A DNA stretch of 64,000 bases from AC-69 sp963751665 (GTDB lineage Bacteria > Actinomycetota > UBA4738 > HRBIN12), in assembly GCA_963751665.1 (NCBI GenBank), contig CAVVVF010000003.1, forward strand, positions 113,834-177,833. The letters run 5' to 3'. The notes below the pieces were generated by a model. The model was not told where the DNA came from. It did not search any database and was given only the letters and a program-made list of their open reading frames with translations. Shown here piece by piece: positions 28,536 to 38,043 of the stretch. The position numbers and the translations under genes are program-made. Position 1 is the stretch's first letter. Every line of letters starts with the position of its first letter.

Positions 28536-28790
28536 ATGCCGGAGTCACGAGGACGACAGAAGCAGCGGCGCCGGCCGTACGTGCCCGCGCCCCAGAAGAA
28601 GAAGCGCAAGCCCAGCCCCCGGTGGTTCGGCGTGTTGATCCTGGGCCTGATGGGCGTGGGCGTGGCCATGATCGTCCTGAACTACATGGGGTTGCTGCCG
28701 GGCACGCAGTTCGGGGCCCGGAACCTGTACCTGTGGCTCGGCCTGGGCCTGATCGCCCTGGGGTTCGCCGGTGCCACCCAGTGGCGCTGA
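28536..28790 (+). CDS. crgA: Cell division protein CrgA
   Basis: 84-residue membrane protein of the actinobacterial septum, known to interact with FtsZ, FtsQ, FtsI and PBPs and to limit division. A basic N-terminal tail (KQRRRPYVPAPQKKKRK) precedes SPRW and two transmembrane helices (about residues 30-50 and 65-81); the protein ends with the hallmark GFAGATQWR. It points towards the origin, as in Mycobacterium where crgA lies between gyrA and pknB. Transcript appears leaderless. Strong taxonomic marker for Actinomycetota. Confidence 0.95.
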   Translation: MPESRGRQKQRRRPYVPAPQKKKRKPSPRWFGVLILGLMGVGVAMIVLNYMGLLPGTQFGARNLYLWLGLGLIALGFAGATQWR

Positions 28791-28824
28791 CGCGGGACGC
28801 CCGGGTCGAATCACAGCCATGTGA

Positions 28825-28929
28825 TCTTCCACAGCGTCGTCCACAGGTGGGGGAAATGACAGGCCTGTGATCCCCTCGGCTTCGCGATTGAGGATCGGGT
28901 GGGGAAAACCGCTTCTCTCGTGTGGATAA
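28825..28929. other. DnaA-box cluster in a convergent intergenic gap
   Basis: The 141-base gap 28791-28931 holds a perfect DnaA box on the minus strand (TGTGGATAA at 28921-28929) and two 7-of-9 matches on the plus strand, TCTTCCACA (28825-28833) and TCGTCCACA (28837-28845), spaced 12 bases apart. ATCACA-GCCA-TGTGAT (28810-28825) and ACAGGCCTGT (28859-28868) are additional palindromes. Confidence 0.4.
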
Positions 28930-28931
28930 CC

Positions 28932-29201
28932 TCAGCCGGGGGTCAGGTCGCCGGCGGCGGGGCGCCGAACGACCTCCATCGGCTCCCCACAGTGCCTGGG
29001 GATCTGGAGCTCCCCCAGCCTGGTCACGCGGAACTCCGTACCGCACTCCCGGCACACCAGGAAGACCTCCAGCTCCTCGACGTCCTCGACGTCGGGGCTC
29101 TTCCTGGGGCCCGGACCGGAGGCGGCCCGGAGCGCGACGAGCCCCACCCAGGCGATGGCCACCCCCATCAGGACCGCCGTGAGCACGACCCACCAGCTCA
29201 C
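28932..29201 (-). CDS. Small membrane-anchored zinc-ribbon protein
   Basis: 89 residues: one N-terminal transmembrane helix (about 4-25), an acidic linker (DVEDVEELEVF), and a C-terminal metal knuckle CRECGTEF...HCGEPM, which gives three Cys and one His for a zinc site. Family not recognised. The GTG start overlaps the thiolase TGA (GTGA), so it is translated as the second gene of that operon. The perfect DnaA box lies just past its stop codon. Confidence 0.65.
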   Translation of the reverse strand: MSWWVVLTAVLMGVAIAWVGLVALRAASGPGPRKSPDVEDVEELEVFLVCRECGTEFRVTRLGELQIPRHCGEPMEVVRRPAAGDLTPG

Positions 29202-30395
29202 GCGACGCGCTCCACGACCGTGGCGTTCGCCATCCCACCGCCCTCGCACATGACCTGGAGCCCGTACCGGCCATCGCGCCGCTCGAGCTCGGCGACCAGG
29301 TCGGCCATCAGCCGGGCGCCGCTCGCCCCCACCGGGTGGCCCATAGCGATGGCGCCGCCGTTCGGGTTCACGTGCTCGTCGAACCAGGCGGGCGGGATGT
29401 CGAGCTCCCGCTTCCACGCCAGCACGACCGACGCGAAGGCCTCGTTGATCTCCACCACGTCAACGTCCTCGAGCGTCAGGCCGGCCCGGTCGAGCACCAT
29501 GCGGGTGGCGGGGATGGGGCCGGTCAGCATGAGCACCGGGTCGTCGCCGACCACGGCGAAGGACACCAGCCGGGCGCGTGGCCGAAGCCCGAGCTCCTGG
29601 GCCTTCTCGCCCGGAGGCCACCAGCACCGCGGCGGCGCCGTCGGAGATCTGCGAGGAGTTCCCTGCCGTGACGGTCCAACCAAGCCGGCCGGGGAACATC
29701 TCCTCGAAGTCCGGGGATCGGAACGCCGGTTCCAGGGTCCGCATCCGATCCCGGTCGGGCTCCATCCGGACGCCCTCGTCCCGGTCCAGCAGCTCCCCAT
29801 CGCCGTCGGGCTTCACCAGCACGAGGTGCTCTCGGAACCATCCCTCGCGGGTGGCTCGGGCGGCGCGCTCGTGCGAGCGATAGCCGAGGTCGTCCTGCTC
29901 CTCGCGGGAGATGTGCCATCTCGAGGCGATCAGCTCGGCGGAGATGCCCTGGGGGACGAGCTTGCCCTCGTACCGAAGGGACAGCGACGGCGGGAACGGG
30001 TTGCCGCCCGCGACCGAGGAGCCGAGCGGCACGCGGGTCATGTGCTCCAGGCCCGAGGCCACGACGAGGTCGTAGGCTCCGGCCACGACCCCTTGCGCGG
30101 CGAAGTGGATGGCCTGCTGCGAGGACCCACACTGCCGGTCGACGGTGGTGGCGGGAACGCCCTCCGGCAGCCCGGCCGCGAGCCAGGCGTTGCGAGCTAC
30201 GTTGAGCGATTGATCGCCGACCTGCGAGACGCACCCGGCGATGTGGTCGTCCACGAGCGCAGGATCGATGCCAGTCCGGTCCACCAGGTCTCGAAGGACC
30301 GCCGAGAGGAGGTCCACGGGATGGACACCCGCATGGGCGCCGCCTCGCCTGCCCACGGGCGTCCGGATGGCCTCGACGATGACTGCCTCGCGCAC
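29198..30395 (-). CDS. Thiolase (acetyl-CoA acetyltransferase)
   Basis: Thiolytic cleavage or condensation of acyl-CoAs. The nucleophilic Cys in TTVDRQCGSSQQAIH, the catalytic His in NPNGGAIAMGHPVGASGAR, and the second Cys in VMCEGGGMANA are all present; about 399 residues. One frame break near 29605, between the SDGAAAVLVA block and KAQELGL. The gene is divergent from gdhA. With fadD nearby, degradation of fatty acids is likely, but a biosynthetic role cannot be excluded. Confidence 0.94.
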
Positions 30396-30498
30396 GGTGC
30401 CTCCTCAGGCCGCGCCCTTCGAGTCTACGCACGGCGGGTCGATCCCAACCGCCGGCCTCCGTGCCACAATCGGTCGGGATCCGACGACAGGAGGCGGT

Positions 30499-31730
30499 GT
30501 GGGCGCGTACGATGCGGTGCAAGGGTTCTTCGAGGCCGCCGCAGACAGGCTGGGGCTCGATGCCTCGATGCGAGCCCTGCTCGATACCCATCGCCGGTCA
30601 ACGACCGTGCAGGTACGCGTTCCGATGGACGACGGCGCGCTGGCCACGTTCGAGGGGTACCGGATCCAGCACAACAACGCGCGGGGCCCGTACAAGGGTG
30701 GCCTTCGCTACCACCAGACCGTGGCCCTGGACGAGATCAAGTGCTTCTCGGCCCTCATGACGTGGAAGTGCGCGCTCCTCGACATCCCGTTCGGCGGCGG
30801 CAAGGGGGGCGTGGCCGTCGACCCCAAGAAGCTGTCGGGGGAGAGCTCGAGCGGCTCTCGCGCTCGTTCATCCGAGAGATCGCCCCCGTGATCGGTCCGT
30901 ACACCGACATCCCCGCTCCGGACGTGAACACCGGGGCCCGCGAGATGGGGTGGATGTACGACGAGTACAGCCGGATGTACGGGGACACGCCGGCGATCTT
31001 GACCGGCAAGCCCATCGCCCTCGGCGGCTCGCTGGGGCGCGAGCAGGCCACCGGCCGCGGTGGGTTCCTGTGCCTGGACCGCATCGCCCACCACCGCGGG
31101 TGGACCCGGGAGAAGATCCGCGTCGCCGTAGAGGGCTACGGCAACGCGGCGTCCTGGTTCTCGATCTTCGCGAACGCCGCCGGCTACCGGATCGTCGCCG
31201 TATCCGACAGCAAGGGCGCCATCCACAATCCCGAAGGACTCGATCCCAAGGCCGTCCTGGAGCACAAGAAGGCCACGTCGAGCGTGATCGACTTCAAGCA
31301 GGCCGACACGATCACCGGCGAGGACCTGTTCGCGCTCGACTGCGAGGTCCTGGTGCCGGCGGCCATGGAGGAGCACATCCGCGACGACAACGCCGACGCG
31401 GTCCAGGCGAACCTGATCCTGGAGGTCGCCAACTATCCGACCACGCCGAAAGCGGACGAGATCCTCAAGGCGAAGGGCGTGACGGTGATCCCCGACATCC
31501 TGGCCAGCGCCGGAGGCGTCGTGGTCTCCTACATCGAGTGGGTCCAGAACCTGGAGCGAGAGCGGTGGAGCGAGGACCAGGTGAACGGGCGTCTGGCCGA
31601 GCTGATGTACGCGGCCACCGACGCCGTGCTCGGACGGGCCCACGAGAAGGGCGTCACCCATCGCGAGGGGGGATACGAGATCGCGGTCGACCGGGTGGCG
31701 GAGGCCGAGCGGCTGCGCGGCCACTGGTAG
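30499..31730 (+). CDS. gdhA: Glutamate dehydrogenase (Glu/Leu/Phe/Val type)
   Basis: NAD(P)-dependent interconversion of glutamate and 2-oxoglutarate plus ammonia. GPYKGGLRYH and KCFSALMTWKCALLDIPFGGGKGG carry the substrate-binding and catalytic lysines; PAPDVNTGAREMGWMYDEYS and VAVEGYGNAASWF (dinucleotide fold) follow. About 410 residues, the 6-subunit class. One frame break near 30840 at the end of the catalytic loop. GTG start behind CAGGAGGCG. It gives a second route to glutamate beside gltB. Confidence 0.94.
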
Positions 31731-31752
31731 GCCGGCGAGGCCGGGCCGCCAC

Positions 31753-31974
31753 CTAGGGCTTGAGGTGGCGGAGCAGGAACTCGAGCTTCGCGCCGACTTG
31801 CCGGACCTCCTCGTCCACGACGTAGGACACGTGGCCGGCGTCGAACCGGTAGACCTCCACGTCGCCTCCGGGTGAGCGAACCGCATCGACCCAGTGCATG
31901 GCTTGCTCCGGCGGGCACCGCGTGTCGTGCTCGCCGATCATCACGGCACACACGCCCGGACACCGACGTACCAT
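31753..31974 (-). pseudogene. C-terminal remnant of an S9 prolyl-oligopeptidase-type hydrolase
   Basis: About 63-70 codons that match only the last part of an alpha/beta-hydrolase of the S9 family: VMIGEHDTRCPPEQAMHWVD with the catalytic Asp region and DAGHVSYVVDEEVRQV with the catalytic His. The N-terminal propeller and the Ser of the triad are missing, because the upstream DNA is occupied by the divergent NRAMP-like gene. No start context is convincing. Read as a decayed gene tail. Confidence 0.65.
31969..31974 (+). promoter_or_regulatory. Putative -10 element of a leaderless transcript
   Basis: TACCAT, 7 bases before the GTG at 31982, inside the S9 remnant; no ribosome binding site between. 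Confidence 0.45.
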
Positions 31975-31981
31975 GCGAGCC

Positions 31982-33247
31982 GTGGCAACCCGGACCGGCC
32001 ATCACCCGCACCGGCACAGGCTCCGGGGGTTCGGGTACTTCAGCCGGCTGGGGCCCGGGCTGGTGACGGGTGCCTCCGACGACGATCCATCCGGCATCGG
32101 CACCTATTCCCAGGCCGGGGCGGCCTTCGGCTTCGGATTGCTGTGGACGGCCTGGATCACGCTCCCGCTCGCCGCCGCCGTCCAAGAGGTGGCCGGCCGC
32201 CTGGGACTGGTGTCGGGACATGGGCTCGCGGCCCTCATCAAGATGCGGTTCCCGCGGTGGGTGCTGTTCGGGGCCGTCGCGCTGGTCGCCGTGGCCAACG
32301 GCTTCAACATCGGCGCGGACCTGGGGTCCATGGCGGCGTCTGTCCGGCTGCTGGTCCCGGTCCCCCAGGCCCTCCTGCTGGTCGCGATGGCCGGCCTGAT
32401 GGTCGGGCTGGAGATCTTCATCCCCTACGAGCGATACGCGAAGGTGCTCCGCTGGCTCACGCTCTCGCTGGTGTCGTACATCGCGGTGCTCTTCGTGATC
32501 GACGTGAACTGGGGAAGCGTCCTTCGCCAGACCTTCATCCCGAGGATCTCCTGGAACCGCTCCGAGATCGCCATGCTCATCGCCATCCTCGGCACGACCA
32601 TCTCTCCCTATCTGTTCTTCTGGCAAGCGAGCGAGGAGGTCGAGGAGAAGCAGCTCGAGAAGAAGCACGCGGTCGATCGCGAGCACCTCTCGCTGATGCG
32701 GGCCGACGTGCTGGCCGGGATGGCCTCGGCCGTGCTCGTGATGTTCGCCATCATGGTGGCCTCCGCCGCGACCCTGGGGAAGCACGGCGTGACCACGGTT
32801 CAGACCGCCCAGCAGGCGGCGGAAGCCCTCAGGCCCATCGCCGGAAGGCTGGCCAGCCTGCTGTTCACGTTGGGGATCGTGGGGACCGGCGCGTTGGCCG
32901 TCCCCGTCCTGGCCGGTTCCTCGGCCTACGCCCTATCCGAGGCCTTCGGGTGGGATGAGGGCCTGGGCAAGAAGTTCCGCGGGGCCCGCAAGTTCTACCT
33001 GGTGATCGGCGGGGCCATGCTCGTCGGCCTGGCCCTCAACTTCGTCGGCATCGACCCCATCCGGGCCCTGTACTTCGCCGCCATCCTGAACGGCGTCGCC
33101 GCTCCCCCGCTGATCCTGCTGATGTTGATCCTGTCGAACCACCAGCCGACGTGCGGCCGGTGGACCGCCAGGCGATGGTCCAACGCGCTGGTCGGCGTGG
33201 CGTTGGTGCTGATGACCGCCCTTCCCCTCGCCTACCTGGTCTCCTAG
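31982..33247 (+). CDS. NRAMP-family divalent metal transporter, divergent
   Basis: 421 residues with about 11 transmembrane helices in the LeuT-like NRAMP arrangement. TM1 reads SDDDPSGIGTYSQ, corresponding to the DPGN metal site; TM6 reads TISPYLFFWQASEE where canonical manganese/iron transporters have Met-Pro-His. The missing Met is the residue that selects against magnesium and calcium, so the substrate may not be Mn or Fe. A cytoplasmic loop rich in Glu and Lys follows. Intact; GTG start with a -10 element 7 bases before it. Converges with the lipoprotein gene, overlapping by 4 bases. Confidence 0.88.
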   Translation: MATRTGHHPHRHRLRGFGYFSRLGPGLVTGASDDDPSGIGTYSQAGAAFGFGLLWTAWITLPLAAAVQEVAGRLGLVSGHGLAALIKMRFPRWVLFGAVALVAVANGFNIGADLGSMAASVRLLVPVPQALLLVAMAGLMVGLEIFIPYERYAKVLRWLTLSLVSYIAVLFVIDVNWGSVLRQTFIPRISWNRSEIAMLIAILGTTISPYLFFWQASEEVEEKQLEKKHAVDREHLSLMRADVLAGMASAVLVMFAIMVASAATLGKHGVTTVQTAQQAAEALRPIAGRLASLLFTLGIVGTGALAVPVLAGSSAYALSEAFGWDEGLGKKFRGARKFYLVIGGAMLVGLALNFVGIDPIRALYFAAILNGVAAPPLILLMLILSNHQPTCGRWTARRWSNALVGVALVLMTALPLAYLVS

Positions 33248-33689
33248 GCGACCAGGGTGACCGGGATGTCCACCACGTTGATGGGCTTGCCGTCCTTCGC
33301 GCTCGACTCGTACACGCGGATCGTGCCGGGCTGTGTGGTGTCGACGGTGAACGGGACGGCCTTGTTGAAGGTTCCTCGGCACCCCGTTCCGCAGGTCGCG
33401 GTGGTGAAGGTCCGGACGATCTCGTTTCCGGCCGCGTCCAGGATGCTGATGCTGACCGTGGCCTCGAACACGTCGGCGTTCCCCCGGATCCTGACGGGGC
33501 TCGAGACCTGGTCGCCGGGCCGAGGGCTCGTCACCACGATGGCGGGTTCCGGCGTCGGTGACCCGGAGGTCGTGGGCGAGGGCGAGGCGGTCGCCGTGGG
33601 ACTCGGCGCCGGTCTCGGGATCCGGACGAGCATGCCACCAGGGCCGCGGCGAGGAGGAGCGGCGCGACGAGCAAGGAACGGAGCCTCAT
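33244..33689 (-). CDS. Lipoprotein with Gmad2 immunoglobulin-like domain
   Basis: About 148 residues. An N-terminal signal with lipobox LVAC (Cys20) indicates a surface lipoprotein; a Pro/Ser/Thr linker follows, then a Gmad2-like domain (VTSPRPGDQVSSPVRIRG, VPFTVDTTQPGTIRVYE) with an internal Cys pair (TCGTGC). One frame break near 33625 lies directly after the lipobox region. Gmad2 domains occur in spore germination proteins and in many envelope proteins; no specific role can be given. The ATG at 33689 is an internal choice based on the signal sequence. Confidence 0.78.
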
Positions 33690-33769
33690 GTGCTCGTTCG
33701 GGACGCCGGGTTGACCTGGAAAGGTTCCAGCCGGTATCAGTGACGGGCCATCTGACGCCTGGAGGCTCG

Positions 33770-35076
33770 GTGACCGATCGCACGACCATCGTGTTCTTTC
33801 CCCGAGGGGGCCTTCGGGCCGACCAACAACTGCGTCGGGATCGGCGACGTCCTGACGGCCCGGGGCCACCGGGTCGTGTTCGTCGTCGAGGAGTCCTTCG
33901 CCGGGACGCTGGAGGCCAAGGGGTTCGAGGAGGGCCTCATGCGGCTGCAGCCGCCGCCCGAGGTCGAGGAGGTGCCCGGGCAGTTCTGGAAGGACTTCAT
34001 CCGCGACACCGCGCCGGTGTTCCGCAAGCCGACCATCGAGCAGCTCGAGACGTTCCTCGAAGCCGACCTGGCAGGCGCTGATCGACGGCGCGAGGTACGT
34101 CAACGAGCGCCTGGCCGAGATCTTCGACGAGCTTCGGCCCGACGCGATCGTCGAGGACAACGTCGTGGCGTTCCCCGCCATCCCCGCGTCCGGGCGGCCC
34201 TGGGTGCGCATCGCGTCGTGCAACCCGCTCGAGTTGAAGGACCCCGGCGTTCCGCCCGTGTTCTCCGGCTATCCGGCGGAGGACCCGAGCGCGTGGGACG
34301 CGTTCTGGGCCGAATACGACCGGGTCCTGGGGCCGCAGGTGGCCGAGTTCGACGCCTGGCTCCAGGACCACGGCGCGCCCGGCCTCCCCGGCCCTCGCGA
34401 CTATCTGTGGGAGTCGCCCTACCTCAACCTGTACGTCTACCCGCAGGAGGCCGACTACCGAAGGAGGCGGCCACTCCCGCCAACCGCCCATCGCCTCGAG
34501 GCCTCGGTGCGGGCGAGCGACGAGACGTACCAGGAACACGACCGGCTCGGCCGCCGCGGCGGGCTGGTCTACCTGTCGCTCGGATCGCTCGGCTCGGCCG
34601 ACGTCGAGCTGATGCGGCGGCTCGTGGACGTCTTGGCCAAGACCCCCCACCGGTTCATCGTCAGCAAGGGGCCGCAGCACGAGCTGATCACGCTGGCGGA
34701 CAACATGGTCGGGGCCGAGTTCCTGCCGCAGCCGGCCATCCTTCCCCAGGTCGACCTGGTCATCACCCACGGCGGGAACAACACCGTCACCGAGTCCTGG
34801 TACTTCGGCAAGCCGATGATCGTCCTTCCGCTGTTCTGGGACCAATACGACAACGCGCAGCGGGTGGACGAGCTCGGGCTTGGCGTTCGCCTGTCGACCT
34901 ACGAGTTCGAGGACGAGGCGCTCACCGGCGCCATCGACCGGCTGCTCGCGAACGAGTGGTTGACCTCGGAGCTGTCCCGCATCTCGGCCAGGCTCCGGAG
35001 CACCCCGGGAACGGTGAGGGCTGCGGATCTGATCGAGGGTCTGGCGCGGACGGGGGAGCCGGTCACCGAGGTCTAG
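33770..35076 (+). CDS. MGT/UGT-family glycosyltransferase
   Basis: GT-B fold glycosyltransferase related to macrolide and UDP-glucuronosyl transferases, transferring sugar from a nucleotide donor to a lipid, macrolide or other acceptor. The C-terminal donor-binding signature is clear: VYLSLGSLGS, then PQVDLVITHGGNNTVTESWYFGKPMIVLPLFWDQYDNAQ with the HGG loop and the D-Q pair. About 435 residues. Two frame breaks near 33808 and 34075. GTG start behind GGAGG. Acceptor unknown. Confidence 0.88.
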
Positions 35077-35085
35077 GACAGGCCC

Positions 35086-35667
35086 TCAGCCGTTCTTGCC
35101 CTTCCCGTCGAAATGGCCCTTGGCCTTGCCGTTGTTGTCCTTGTCGCCGGTGCCGGTCGAGCCGGAGCCGCCGGAGCCGCTTCCGCCCGATCCGGTGCCG
35201 CCCGATCCGGTGCCGCCCGACCCCGCGGACCCCCCCGAACCGGCCGACCCGCCTCCCCCCGACCCTGAGGTCCCACCAGGCCCTCCCGGCCCCCCGGCGT
35301 GGGAAGCTTCGCCGCCACCCTTCACGGCGCTCCCCGACCGGTGGAGCAGGGCGTTCACCAGTTCGGGGGCCTGCGGGTTCTCCTTGCACTTCGCCAGGAC
35401 CCGGGCGATGGCGTGGGAGAGGCCGTGGTCCCCATTTTGTGCCAGGGCCGTGATGGCCTCGGCGCATTCATGAGGCTCACCGGCGCCACCCGAGCCCGCC
35501 GCCCCGCCTTCATCGCCCGATGCCACAGGGCCGGCCACCACCGGCGGGCTGGCCGAGGGAACAACACCGTTCGGCCCGGAGGGGCTGGCCACCGCCAGGC
35601 TGGCTCCGATGAGCACGCCGAGGACGAGCATGGCTGGAAGGGCTCCACGGTTGGCGTGCTTGAACAT
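35086..35667 (-). CDS. Secreted Gly/Ser-rich protein
   Basis: 193 residues: signal peptide (about 1-27), a central helical region (CAEAITALAQNGDHGLSHAIARVL) with two Cys, and a C-terminal low-complexity tail of Gly/Ser/Thr repeats (GSGGTGSGG type) ending in a Lys/Asp/Gly stretch. No family recognised. The tail could be a flexible surface linker. It converges with the glycosyltransferase gene; the 60 bases behind its start hold no evident gene. Confidence 0.7.
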   Translation of the reverse strand: MFKHANRGALPAMLVLGVLIGASLAVASPSGPNGVVPSASPPVVAGPVASGDEGGAAGSGGAGEPHECAEAITALAQNGDHGLSHAIARVLAKCKENPQAPELVNALLHRSGSAVKGGGEASHAGGPGGPGGTSGSGGGGSAGSGGSAGSGGTGSGGTGSGGSGSGGSGSTGTGDKDNNGKAKGHFDGKGKNG

Positions 35668-35727
35668 CTGTATTGGTTGTCGGCTGGGAGCCCTGTATTT
35701 CTGGAGTGGCGGTCTAGACAGAAATGG

Positions 35728-38016
35728 CTAGCCGGCCCGGCCGGACGCCCCCCGGATGGCCCTCCACACCCGCTCGGGCGAACAGGGCATGTCGATGTGG
35801 CGCACCCCGAGAGGCGACAGGGCGTCCACCACAGCGTTCTGGACGGCGGGGGTCGAGCCGACGGTGGCCGCCTCGCCGATGCCCTTGGCCCCCAGCGGGT
35901 TCAGCGGGGTGGGGGTCTCGGTATGAGAGGAGACGAACCCGGGAAGCTCGGCCGCGCCCGGCATCAGGTAGGAGGTGAGGTTGGATGTGAGCGGCGTCCC
36001 GAGCTCGTCGAACTCGACGGACTCGTACAGGGCCTGGGCGATCCCCTGGGCCAGGCCGCCGTGCACCTGCCCCTCCACGAGCAGGGGATTCAGGATGCGG
36101 CCGCAGTCGTCGACCGCCACGTGACGCACGGGACGAACCTCTCCCGTCTCCATGTCCACCTCGACCACGGCCACATGGGCCCCGAAGGGGAACGTGGAGT
36201 CCTTCTGCTTGAACTTGACCGACGCTGAGAGCCCGGGTTCCAAGCCCTCGGGGAGGCGCGGGGACTCGGTGGCCGCCGTGGCCAGCTCCCCCCAGGTGAG
36301 CGCGCGGTCAGGTGCGCCGGCGACGCCGATCCGGCCGTCGTCGTGGTGCACGATGTCAGCCTCGGCCACCTCCAGGAGGTGCGCGGCGATGCGCCTGGCC
36401 TTCTCCAGGACGGCCTGGCTCGCGTTCCACACGGCCGATCCTCCGATCTGAAGCGACCGCGACCCGTACGTGCCCTCGCCGCTCGGGACGAGCCCGGTGT
36501 CGGAGTGGATCACCCGGACGCGGCCCATCGGGATGCCCAGGATGGCCGAGACGATCTGCGCGAACGACGTCTCGTGGCCCTGCCCGTGAGGGGAGATGCC
36601 GGTCAGCACGGTGGCCGAGCCGTCCGGGCTCACCTCGACCGAGCCGAACTCGCGGGCGAACCCGGTGATCTCCACGTACGTGCTGAGGCCGATCCCCAGC
36701 TGGACCCGATCCCCCCGAGCGCGCCGCTCAGCCTGCTCCTCGCGCAATCGCTCGTAACCGCTCAGGCGGAGGGCCTCGTCGAGCGCCCGCTCGTAGTCGC
36801 CGACGTCGTAGGTGGTGCCGACGGCGGTGTCGTAGGGGAACGCGTCAGGCGGGATCAGGTTGCGGCGCCGGATCTCGGCGGGGTCCATCTCGAGCTCGGC
36901 GGCCAGGAGGTCCATGCTCCGCTCGAGGAGGGCCGTGGCCTCGGGCCGGCCGGCTCCCCGGTACGGCGCCACCGGCGTCGTGTTGGTCACCACCGACCGT
37001 CCCCGGCACGCGATCCTGGGGATGCGGTACACCCCGGACAGCATCATCTGCGTGGTCGGAGGGAGGTAGGTGGCCGTGGGGTAGGCCCCCATGTCGGCCA
37101 GGATGTCCACGCGGAGGCCGACGATGGTCCCGTCGCTTCTCGCGCCGAGCTCGACGTCGTGGAGCTGAGCCCGGCCGTGCGTCATGTTCACCATGCTCTC
37201 CGAGCGGGTCTCCATCCACCGCACCGGCCGGCCGATGCGAACGGCGGCGGCCGCGCAGACCAGGTACTCCGGATAGACCGCCAGCTTCGCCCCGAAGCCG
37301 CCGCCGACGTCGGGTGCGATGACGCGGATGCGGTCCTTTGCCATGCCGAGCCATTCCGCCAGGTCGCTCCGGACGTCGAAGGGCACCTGGGTGGAGACCC
37401 ACACGGTCAGCCCGCCATCCTCCTCGGGCACGACGAGGATGGCGTTCGCCTCCATGGGGACCGGCGCGACGCGCTGGTTCATCATGCGGGCCCGGACCAC
37501 GACGTCGGCCCCCGCCAGGACGTCGGCATCCCACTCGGTCTCGAACGCGTCGGCCAGGTTCGATCCCGCGTCCGGGAAGAGGAGCGGCGCGCCGGCCGCA
37601 AGGGCGGCCTCGGCTCCCACCACCGCCGGGAGCTGGTCGTACTCCACCTCAACGCTCTCCGCGGCATCTTGAGCCTGCCCCAGCGACTCGGCGAGGACCA
37701 CGGCGATGGCCTCGCCGACGAACCGAACCGTGTCCCGAGCCAGCACCGGGCGCTCGAACGGGCCGCTCACGCTGCCCGACGGGGGCTGGGGCGGGAGGTC
37801 GAGGTCGTCGGCGGCCAACACGGCGGCGACCCCCGGCATGCCGGCCGCCGCCGAGACACCCACCCCCACCAGCCGGGCATGGGCCATCATGGATCGGACG
37901 AACGACGCTCGGAGTGCCCCCTCGGCGTCCACGTTCTCCGTGTAGCGGCCCCGGCCGCGAAGGAACCGAGGGTCTTCGGTGCGGAGGACGACGCTGCCGA
38001 AGATAGAGGTGGACAT
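35728..38016 (-). CDS. Molybdenum hydroxylase large subunit (CoxL/XdhB family, form II-like)
   Basis: 762-residue molybdopterin-cytosine-type large subunit of the xanthine dehydrogenase / aerobic CO dehydrogenase family. It has GGGFGAK near residue 240, the active-site loop PYRGAGRPEA (351-360), and the catalytic Glu in GAKGIGEAATVG. The loop is of form II type; true CO dehydrogenase has AYRCSFR, so CO oxidation is not predicted. The FAD (CoxM) and iron-sulfur (CoxS) subunit genes that normally adjoin are absent. It is divergent from the sugar dehydrogenase gene, and its ATG has a TAGCAT element 8 bases upstream. Confidence 0.93.
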   Translation of the reverse strand: MSTSIFGSVVLRTEDPRFLRGRGRYTENVDAEGALRASFVRSMMAHARLVGVGVSAAAGMPGVAAVLAADDLDLPPQPPSGSVSGPFERPVLARDTVRFVGEAIAVVLAESLGQAQDAAESVEVEYDQLPAVVGAEAALAAGAPLLFPDAGSNLADAFETEWDADVLAGADVVVRARMMNQRVAPVPMEANAILVVPEEDGGLTVWVSTQVPFDVRSDLAEWLGMAKDRIRVIAPDVGGGFGAKLAVYPEYLVCAAAAVRIGRPVRWMETRSESMVNMTHGRAQLHDVELGARSDGTIVGLRVDILADMGAYPTATYLPPTTQMMLSGVYRIPRIACRGRSVVTNTTPVAPYRGAGRPEATALLERSMDLLAAELEMDPAEIRRRNLIPPDAFPYDTAVGTTYDVGDYERALDEALRLSGYERLREEQAERRARGDRVQLGIGLSTYVEITGFAREFGSVEVSPDGSATVLTGISPHGQGHETSFAQIVSAILGIPMGRVRVIHSDTGLVPSGEGTYGSRSLQIGGSAVWNASQAVLEKARRIAAHLLEVAEADIVHHDDGRIGVAGAPDRALTWGELATAATESPRLPEGLEPGLSASVKFKQKDSTFPFGAHVAVVEVDMETGEVRPVRHVAVDDCGRILNPLLVEGQVHGGLAQGIAQALYESVEFDELGTPLTSNLTSYLMPGAAELPGFVSSHTETPTPLNPLGAKGIGEAATVGSTPAVQNAVVDALSPLGVRHIDMPCSPERVWRAIRGASGRAG

Positions 38017-38024
38017 GCCGGCCC

Positions 38025-38030
38025 ATGCTA
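38025..38030 (-). promoter_or_regulatory. Putative -10 element of a leaderless transcript
   Basis: TAGCAT on the minus strand, 8 bases before the ATG of the molybdenum hydroxylase gene. Confidence 0.45.
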
Positions 38031-38043
38031 GAGGAGGCGGACG

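Noticed and set aside
35728..38016. Aerobic CO dehydrogenase
   Set aside because: The active-site loop is PYRGAGR, not AYRCSFR, and the Cys needed for the Mo-Cu site is missing.
36343..38031. 562-codon plus-strand frame
   Set aside because: Antisense to the molybdenum hydroxylase; composition lacks protein-like blocks.
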